From an uncultured Clostridia bacterium (GTDB lineage Bacteria; Bacillota; Clostridia; Peptostreptococcales; Anaerovoracaceae): 19,031 nt of DNA. The position numbers and the translations under genes were made by a program. This document shows positions 14,582 through 19,031 of the stretch, piece by piece. The stretch is from positions 1 to 19,031 of the forward strand of contig CALZMV010000006.1 in NCBI GenBank assembly GCA_945788655.1, written 5' to 3'. How positions within the stretch are numbered: the stretch's first letter is position 1; each line of letters opens with the position of its first letter. Below the pieces are notes generated by a model, which saw nothing but the letters and a program-made list of their open reading frames with translations, was not told where the DNA came from and did no database searches.

Positions 14582-15219
14582 AGAGATTCTTCAATTGAGC
14601 TTCTGGCAACACTTTGATTATCTTCTAGTAATTCCAAAGTCTTCGATTTTAAAACCAACCTTTCCTCATCTGCAATAGACGATTCAACCTTTTCGCTTTT
14701 GAATTCTGTTTCGCTTTGCTGTGATGAAATGAGGCATAAAGGAGGAAAAACAACGCACCACCAGTTTTGCCCCTTTCCTTCCCCTATTGAGATTGTTAGT
14801 GCTTCATAGTTCCCTTCCGGGAAGAATAAGTCGTCATAATATTTGGCAGGAATATGACGAACTCCAAGGCTGCAGTTAACGCCATAGTCATAACCCTCAG
14901 AAGCAACTGCTTCTTCAGCCCAAGTTCTTATTCTGCTCATATTTTCTTTTATATATGAGCGAATGGCTTCCTGACTGTATTCAGTGAAATCAAGATTCTC
15001 GTCGCTGTTTTGGAAATCTTCCATTATCTCAGGTTGCAGTCTTTCAAGCACATAGTCTCTTACTTTGAGCTTCAATTGCTGGTCTTCATCGGAATCGCTG
15101 TTTGCTATAACATGAAATCTTAGAATGCTTGGATATTCATTTGCAAGGCTGGAAGTGGGCACCATAATACATGCAATCAGCACAATAAAAAATAATAATT
15201 TCCCAAATCTTTTATCCAT
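14557..15219 (-). CDS. spoIIR: Stage II sporulation protein R
   Basis: SpoIIR is made in the forespore, secreted into the intermembrane space, and triggers the mother-cell protease SpoIIGA to process pro-sigma-E. The 220-residue product begins with K4, K7 and a hydrophobic stretch (residues 8-21) ending near SSLANEYP, a signal peptide or anchor. It then has the family hallmark LRFHVIANSDSDEDQQLKLK (33-52) followed by VRDYVLERL, the ASEGYDYGVNCSLG segment (106-119) and the conserved GEGKGQNWWCVVFPPLC (146-162). Length equals that of B. subtilis SpoIIR. GGAGG precedes the ATG. It is transcribed apart from its neighbours: sipL ends 50 bases upstream and its own terminator overlaps its last codons. 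In other spore formers the gene is under sigma-F; only a weak candidate for such a promoter is seen. Confidence 0.95.
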   Translation of the reverse strand: MDKRFGKLLFFIVLIACIMVPTSSLANEYPSILRFHVIANSDSDEDQQLKLKVRDYVLERLQPEIMEDFQNSDENLDFTEYSQEAIRSYIKENMSRIRTWAEEAVASEGYDYGVNCSLGVRHIPAKYYDDLFFPEGNYEALTISIGEGKGQNWWCVVFPPLCLISSQQSETEFKSEKVESSIADEERLVLKSKTLELLEDNQSVARSSIEESLKCLFEKC

Positions 15220-15239
15220 ATTTTACCTCCGTCATATAG

Positions 15240-15267
15240 AGTATGGACATGATTTGAGAAATTATAC
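15240..15267 (-). promoter_or_regulatory. Weak candidate sigma-F-type promoter for spoIIR
   Basis: On the minus strand GTATA (15263-15267) is followed by 14 bases and GTCCATACT (15240-15248), which agrees with the sigma-F -10 pattern GGnnAnAnT except at its second base. The start would fall only about 14 bases before the ATG, and the spacer is at the short limit, so this is tentative. A TATAAT overlapping the same GTATA has no acceptable -35. Confidence 0.3.
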
Positions 15268-15269
15268 AA

Positions 15270-16913
15270 TTATCTCAATATAAGAAGTTTTTTATTGGGT
15301 TCAATGACCTCACCTTCTAAATCGTTAATAGACGATATTGATGAAACTGTAGTCTTGAACCGCTTTGCGATATCCCAAAGAGAATCATCGGCTCTGCAGG
15401 TGTAAATTATAATCGGACATGAAGATTCATCGGACCGGGAGCCTTCAAAACATGGATTGGTAATCAGATTGAAGGAAGAGGTGCGAACGATTTCAACATT
15501 TGCAAGGAGACTTGCGTTGAACTCCAGTTGTTTACCATTGATTTTTTCTGCCCAAAAATCCTTAATGAAGACCTTTGTAACATATTCGTCGCTCAAGTCG
15601 TTATTGCTGCGTGTCATGGACAGTCTAAAAGGAAACTCCTCGGACACCTTAATAATTTCAGCATCTTCATCTGCAGAGAGACATAACATATTTACCCCTA
15701 TGATGCCTTCTGTGGTAAGAAGCCCCTGAGATGCATATGTATCAGCACCTATTATTTTGCTGCTGGTAAAGAGAATGCATTGTATTTCACGGCCTTTGAG
15801 ATCAGGACTAAAAATCTCACGAAGGCTGTTTTCCCCGGTTAAATTAGCAACAGTTATTCTGCTTTCGCAAGAGTTGATATCAAATTTAAATGTCCGTTCT
15901 TTGTGATAAGCATCGGAAATTATTTCAACCTGTGAAGCGTTGTATAGTTCGATATGGGTTATTAGATTGCCTTCAAGCCTGAAGATGCTTCTTCCGTCTT
16001 CATTCTTATCCAGATAAAGTCTTAAGTTGCTTGAGTCGAAAACAGGACTGTAACCCATAGCTTCTGTTGAAATATGAAGGGGTATAAACTGGGTGAATTC
16101 AACTTTTTCTTTTATTTGCTGGAAGCTTTCACAGGTCAAATCGTCATTAGACGATTTAATTTTATAAAGGAGAGTAACATAGATGAAACCGCTTATTATG
16201 GCCTTATCCGATGTTATCTGCATGTAGTTTTCAAGGGCAGTTATTCTGGAGAAAAGAATCTCTTCAGGAGAATAATCACTGGATGGAGTTATTTCCTCAG
16301 AAATTGATAACATATCTTTGGTTCTTGATGCTACTGAAGAAATCAGACGCATTTCTTTTAGACACTGAATATCTTCGCCTTCAATTCCCCGGAATATGGA
16401 CAGCTTCTGGTCTGAGTATTCCTTTTCAAGTAAACGCAGTGTAATCCTTGCTCTATATTTGCGCTCGTTTATGACCGAAAATTCTATTTTGTCTATTTCA
16501 CAGCTGAGAACGATAGTCGTAAAAGGCTTTGCCTTAATCTGATCTTTAAACGGAATTTTGTTGTGAATTGAGATTATTGTATAGGCACCCTGATTTATTT
16601 CAGGCAGGTACAGCGTTTGAAGCTGTATGTCGCCGGAAATGGTAAGCATTTCATCATCTTTTGCCATATGGACTATTTCTCTTGTTGCAAGACTTACATT
16701 GCCATCCATCAATAGTATTTCTGAAAGATCCGGCTTAACGTCGGGAACAAGTATATCTTCTTCAATTGTGAAAAAAAACGGTTCCGGTATTTCCACATTT
16801 GTTACCTGCACATTGTCATACTGGAGTCCTTCGGTAATTGGGATCAGCTCCGAAGGACTTATTTCCTTAGCAGGAACCATAGCATAATCAGGAATATTGT
16901 TTTCATTTGACAT
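15270..16913 (-). CDS. sipL: SipL-like spore coat attachment protein (SPOCS/DUF3794 repeats plus C-terminal LysM)
   Basis: The 547-residue protein is soluble, with no signal peptide or membrane segment, as expected for a mother-cell coat protein. Three SPOCS-type (DUF3794) regions are visible around residues 38-165, 190-290 and 325-475. The first has FTIEEDILVPDVKPDLSEIL (48-67), a typical opening with the DVKPDL-type motif. The C-terminus (about 503-547) is a LysM domain with YTCRADDSLWDIAKRFKTT, INDLEG and EPNKKLLI. This order and length match C. difficile SipL, which binds SpoIVA through its LysM domain and anchors the coat to the forespore surface. AAAGGGG precedes the ATG. A SigE-type promoter candidate upstream fits mother-cell expression. 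spoIIR follows 50 bases downstream. Other SPOCS/LysM proteins exist in Clostridia, so SipL is the likely but not the only reading. Confidence 0.85.
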   Translation of the reverse strand: MSNENNIPDYAMVPAKEISPSELIPITEGLQYDNVQVTNVEIPEPFFFTIEEDILVPDVKPDLSEILLMDGNVSLATREIVHMAKDDEMLTISGDIQLQTLYLPEINQGAYTIISIHNKIPFKDQIKAKPFTTIVLSCEIDKIEFSVINERKYRARITLRLLEKEYSDQKLSIFRGIEGEDIQCLKEMRLISSVASRTKDMLSISEEITPSSDYSPEEILFSRITALENYMQITSDKAIISGFIYVTLLYKIKSSNDDLTCESFQQIKEKVEFTQFIPLHISTEAMGYSPVFDSSNLRLYLDKNEDGRSIFRLEGNLITHIELYNASQVEIISDAYHKERTFKFDINSCESRITVANLTGENSLREIFSPDLKGREIQCILFTSSKIIGADTYASQGLLTTEGIIGVNMLCLSADEDAEIIKVSEEFPFRLSMTRSNNDLSDEYVTKVFIKDFWAEKINGKQLEFNASLLANVEIVRTSSFNLITNPCFEGSRSDESSCPIIIYTCRADDSLWDIAKRFKTTVSSISSINDLEGEVIEPNKKLLILR

Positions 16914-16947
16914 GGTAATTCCCCTTTCAATAGTTTGTGTTAAATAT

Positions 16948-16976
16948 AATGTATTCCAAGAAAAGAGACATTATGC
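16948..16976 (-). promoter_or_regulatory. Candidate sigma-E-type promoter for sipL
   Basis: On the minus strand GCATAAT (16970-16976) is followed by 14 bases and AATACATT (16948-16955). This resembles the sigma-E pattern of an ATA-containing -35 and a CATACAnT -10 with a 13-15 base spacer; it has one mismatch in the -10 core. It lies about 35 bases before the ATG, where a mother-cell promoter for sipL would be expected. No good sigma-A pair was seen in the gap. Confidence 0.5.
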
Positions 16977-16993
16977 CTTGTCAGTCAACAGAA

Positions 16994-17024
16994 AAGCCAC
17001 TTCTTCCGGTAGAAAAAGCGGCTT
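16994..17024 (-). terminator. Intrinsic terminator downstream of coaBC
   Basis: AAGCC (16994-16998) pairs with GGCTT (17020-17024) and, after one mismatch, CTT with AAG, then TT with AA, around a short loop. On the minus strand the stem ends in GGCTTTTC. It lies between the coaBC stop and the sipL promoter and separates the two units. Confidence 0.7.
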
Positions 17025-17057
17025 AAATTCGTGTTCTATATTTAATTAATTAATCCA

Positions 17058-18251
17058 TCACAAAGTAAGAATTTTATTTAATATCACATGGGCTGCCTGT
17101 TCTTTTGACATTAATTCCAACTCTTCAATGGAGTCCTTAGTAATCAGCGTGATGATATTGGTATCGCTTTTGAAGCCTGAGCCGGAAGAGCTCAGAGAGT
17201 TTGCACATATCATGTCGCAGTTTTTCTTTGTAAGCTTTTTCTGCGAGTTCTCAAGCAGATTTTCAGTTTCCATTGAGAAGCCGCAGATAATCTGGTTTTC
17301 TCTTTTGTTTTGACCAAGGTGAAGAAGAATATCCTTTGTCCTCTTCAACGGAATGGACATTGAATCATCTGAGGCTGATTTCTTTATCTTGTTTTCTGCT
17401 ACCGTTACAGGAGTGTAATCGGCAACAGCAGCGGCCTTTATGATGATATCACTTGACATTCTCCTTTTATCTACTTCAATAAACATATCTTCTGCACTGA
17501 CTATTGGAACACAGGTTATGAATTCCGGAGGCACTACATCCATATGTCCGTGAACAAGAGTAACCTCTGCACCGCGCAGCATGGCAGCCTGAGCTAACGC
17601 ACAGCCCATTTTACCGCTTGAATGATTGGTAATATATCTAACAGGATCGATGGGTTCTCTTGTGGCTCCGGCAGTAATCAGCACCTTTTTACCGGCAAGA
17701 TCCTTCTCAAAGGCGATTTCCTTTATGATATGCTGAAAAAGAAGCGATTCTTCCGGCATTCTTCCGTCTCCTGAATCTCCGTTTGCAAGCATACCTGTTT
17801 CAGGAGTGACGATTTCATAACCAAATTTCTTCAGCTTTTCTAAATTATCCTGCACTATTGGGTTGTGGTACATGTTATGGTTCATTGCAGGAGCGATGAT
17901 TTTTTTACATGGACAGGCGATAACTGTTGTAGTAAGCATATCATCTGCAAGACCGTTGGCGATTTTGCCGATAACGTTTGCAGAAGCAGGTGCAACCATA
18001 ACTATATCAGCACGTTTAGCGAGGGCAACATGCTCTACGCTGTACTGAAAATTGCGGTCAAAAGTGTCGATAAGACATTTATTACCTGTCAAGGATTCAA
18101 AAGTGATTGGATTAATAAACTGGGTGGCATTCTGAGTCATGAGAATCTGTACATCAGCGCCCGCCTTTTTTAGCATACGTGCCAAATTTGGGATTTTATA
18201 TGCAGCAATACTGCCCGAAACGGCAATTACAACTGTTTTTCCTTTTAACAT
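17058..18251 (-). CDS. coaBC: Bifunctional phosphopantothenoylcysteine decarboxylase / phosphopantothenate-cysteine ligase
   Basis: CoaBC joins cysteine to 4'-phosphopantothenate and decarboxylates the product to 4'-phosphopantetheine. From the ATG at 18251 it has 397 residues. The N-terminal CoaC flavoprotein part (about 1-180) shows AVSGSIAAYK (10-19), VEHVALAKRAD with H74 (E. coli H75) and PAMNHNMY (121-128; N124). The C-terminal CoaB part (about 186-397) shows ITAGATREPIDPVR, YITNHSSGKMG with N209, AAAVADYTP and the lysine segment NKIKK (K288). At the CoaC catalytic cysteine position (E. coli C158 in ACGD) this protein has N157 in LANGDSGDGRM, confirmed as codon AAC. The start is set by GAGGT (18256-18260) six bases before it; the frame remains open to a GTG at 18302 without a ribosome site or family similarity. 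A weak promoter may be TTGATT-N18-TATGTT (18293-18322). It is divergent from coaX. Confidence 0.95.
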   Translation of the reverse strand: MLKGKTVVIAVSGSIAAYKIPNLARMLKKAGADVQILMTQNATQFINPITFESLTGNKCLIDTFDRNFQYSVEHVALAKRADIVMVAPASANVIGKIANGLADDMLTTTVIACPCKKIIAPAMNHNMYHNPIVQDNLEKLKKFGYEIVTPETGMLANGDSGDGRMPEESLLFQHIIKEIAFEKDLAGKKVLITAGATREPIDPVRYITNHSSGKMGCALAQAAMLRGAEVTLVHGHMDVVPPEFITCVPIVSAEDMFIEVDKRRMSSDIIIKAAAVADYTPVTVAENKIKKSASDDSMSIPLKRTKDILLHLGQNKRENQIICGFSMETENLLENSQKKLTKKNCDMICANSLSSSGSGFKSDTNIITLITKDSIEELELMSKEQAAHVILNKILTL

Positions 18252-18352
18252 AACTACCTCGTATATCTCATTTTGTTTTAAAGTACAATAAGAACATATC
18301 ACAATATTCCTGTCAGAATCAAGACGAAAAAACTAGAACTTTGTATTTTTTA

Positions 18353-18361
18353 TGTTATAAT
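18353..18361 (+). promoter_or_regulatory. Extended -10 promoter for coaX
   Basis: TGTTATAAT is a perfect TATAAT (18356-18361) preceded by the TGn extension, which can compensate for the lack of a convincing -35 about 17 bases upstream. Transcription would begin near 18368, leaving a leader of about 44 bases before the ATG. It lies in the 160-base region shared with divergent coaBC. Confidence 0.55.
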
Positions 18362-18411
18362 AAATAGTTGGTATGATGCAGCGAAAGCGGCAACAAGATT
18401 AGGAGGAAAAA

Positions 18412-19031
18412 ATGATTCTAGTAATAGATATAGGGAATACAAACATTGTTATAGGATGTTTTGACAAGGACGAAATTATTTTTAGAGAGAGAGTATCAAG
18501 CAGCCAAAAAGCAACAGACTTGGAATACGCTGTGAGCATTAAAACTGCGTTAGAAATGCACAAAATTACTCCCGATAGAATTTCCGGGGTAATAATGTCT
18601 TCAGTTGTGCCTTCTATTACTAATACATTCAAGAGAGCCATTGAAAAATTATGCGGCACAAAACCTCTTGTTGTTGGTCCTGGAATAAAGACAGGTCTAA
18701 GCATTAAAATTGACAATCCGGCACAGCTTGGAAGTGACCTGGTTGTAGATGCAGTAGCAGGGATAAATGAATATCCTGTTCCGCAGATAATAATAGATAT
18801 GGGAACAGCCACTACATACTCTGTTATTGATGAGAACAAGAATTATTTAGGCGGAATGATTACAACAGGGATGTCTGTTTCCACTGATGCCTTAATCGGT
18901 AGGACTGCACAGCTTCCAAAGATTGCCTTTGATACACCTAAACGATTAATCGGTACGAATACCGTAGATTGTTTAAAGAGCGGAATAATGTTTTCTACAG
19001 CATGCAGCATCGATGGAATGATTGAACGAAT
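18412..19031 (+). CDS. coaX: Type III pantothenate kinase (partial, cut by the right edge)
   Basis: CoaX phosphorylates pantothenate, the first step of coenzyme A synthesis, which CoaBC continues. 206 codons are present of about 255 expected; the frame is open at the window end with no stop. It opens with ILVIDIGNTNIVIG (2-15), the DxGNTN phosphate-binding motif of the ASKHA fold. It also has SSVVPSIT (63-70), NPAQLGSDLVVDAVAG (102-117; D109 at the catalytic-base position) and IIIDMGTATTYSVID (126-140), the second phosphate loop, then GGMITTGMSVSTDAL (147-161). The usual GADR at the pantothenate site is GSDL here. AGGAGG (18401-18406) lies five bases before the ATG. Type III kinases are not inhibited by coenzyme A in the way type I enzymes are. 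Confidence 0.95.
   Translation, partial: MILVIDIGNTNIVIGCFDKDEIIFRERVSSSQKATDLEYAVSIKTALEMHKITPDRISGVIMSSVVPSITNTFKRAIEKLCGTKPLVVGPGIKTGLSIKIDNPAQLGSDLVVDAVAGINEYPVPQIIIDMGTATTYSVIDENKNYLGGMITTGMSVSTDALIGRTAQLPKIAFDTPKRLIGTNTVDCLKSGIMFSTACSIDGMIER

Noticed and set aside
14512..16988. Shared GTCAGTCAA at 14512-14520 and 16980-16988 as a common regulatory element
   Set aside because: At the first site it is a -35 box with a matching -10; at the second no -10 lies at 16-18 bases. Two nine-base matches in this length are not convincing.
18252..18302. Upstream GTG start for coaBC
   Set aside because: No ribosome site before it and the extra 17 residues have no family similarity; the ATG at 18251 has GAGGT at good spacing and opens directly into the flavoprotein fold.
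18399..18839. 146-codon open frame on the minus strand
   Set aside because: It lies opposite coaX, whose plus-strand frame has every type III pantothenate kinase motif and a strong ribosome site; the minus product is low-complexity hydrophobic with no recognisable domain.
1..19031. Mobile elements, CRISPR arrays, tRNA or rRNA genes, prophage
   Set aside because: No direct repeat arrays, terminal inverted repeats, transposase or integrase motifs, or tRNA-like cloverleaf sequence were seen on either strand by eye.

Overview
The window reads as chromosome of an anaerobic, endospore-forming member of the Clostridia (Bacillota). The evidence is AT-rich DNA, strong GGAGG ribosome binding sites, short intergenic gaps, two sporulation genes (spoIIR and a SipL-type SPOCS/LysM protein), a Re-type citrate synthase instead of an ordinary GltA, and a short MetH with its activation domain on a separate protein. 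A Peptostreptococcales/Anaerovoracaceae-like lineage would fit, but that is only a guess. No tRNA, rRNA, CRISPR array, transposase or phage gene is visible, and no gap longer than 300 bases lacks a gene.

Layout. (1) Bases 1-2186, plus strand: an rsbW-like anti-sigma gene, a SigB/SigF-family sigma gene and trpS, probably following an rsbV-like gene cut off by the left edge. A bidirectional terminator (2196-2235) separates them from the convergent next unit. (2) Bases 2254-9135, minus strand: metF, a separate MetH-activation protein, metH, two membrane proteins (a DUF5058-like protein and an uncharacterised partner) and a membrane-anchored M20 metallopeptidase. One good sigma-A promoter (9169-9197) precedes metF. 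(3) Bases 9305-14424, minus strand: Re-citrate synthase, a GntR/FCD regulator, aconitase and isocitrate dehydrogenase. This is the oxidative half-TCA route from oxaloacetate and acetyl-CoA to 2-oxoglutarate, with its own regulator inside the operon and a GntR-like palindrome at the promoter. (4) Bases 14557-16913, minus strand: spoIIR and sipL as separate sporulation units; sipL has a plausible SigE-type promoter. (5) Bases 17058-19031: coaBC (minus) divergent from coaX (plus, cut off by the right edge), covering the first three steps from pantothenate towards coenzyme A.

How the genes work together. MetF makes methyl-tetrahydrofolate, MetH uses it to methylate homocysteine, and the activation protein re-methylates MetH when its cobalamin is oxidised. 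The three downstream genes look like an uptake-plus-hydrolysis module of unknown substrate, and they are the least understood part of the window. The citrate genes supply 2-oxoglutarate for glutamate synthesis. SpoIIR and SipL act at two stages of sporulation: forespore-to-mother-cell signalling, then coat attachment.

Most worth following up: the M20/DUF5058-like module in a methionine operon; the GntR operator candidate over the citrate operon start site; a Cys-to-Asn change at the expected catalytic cysteine of CoaC; an RsbW homologue with eroded ATP-binding glycines and a CxxC motif; a four-cysteine tail on the MetH activation protein; and a spoIIR terminator built into its last codons.
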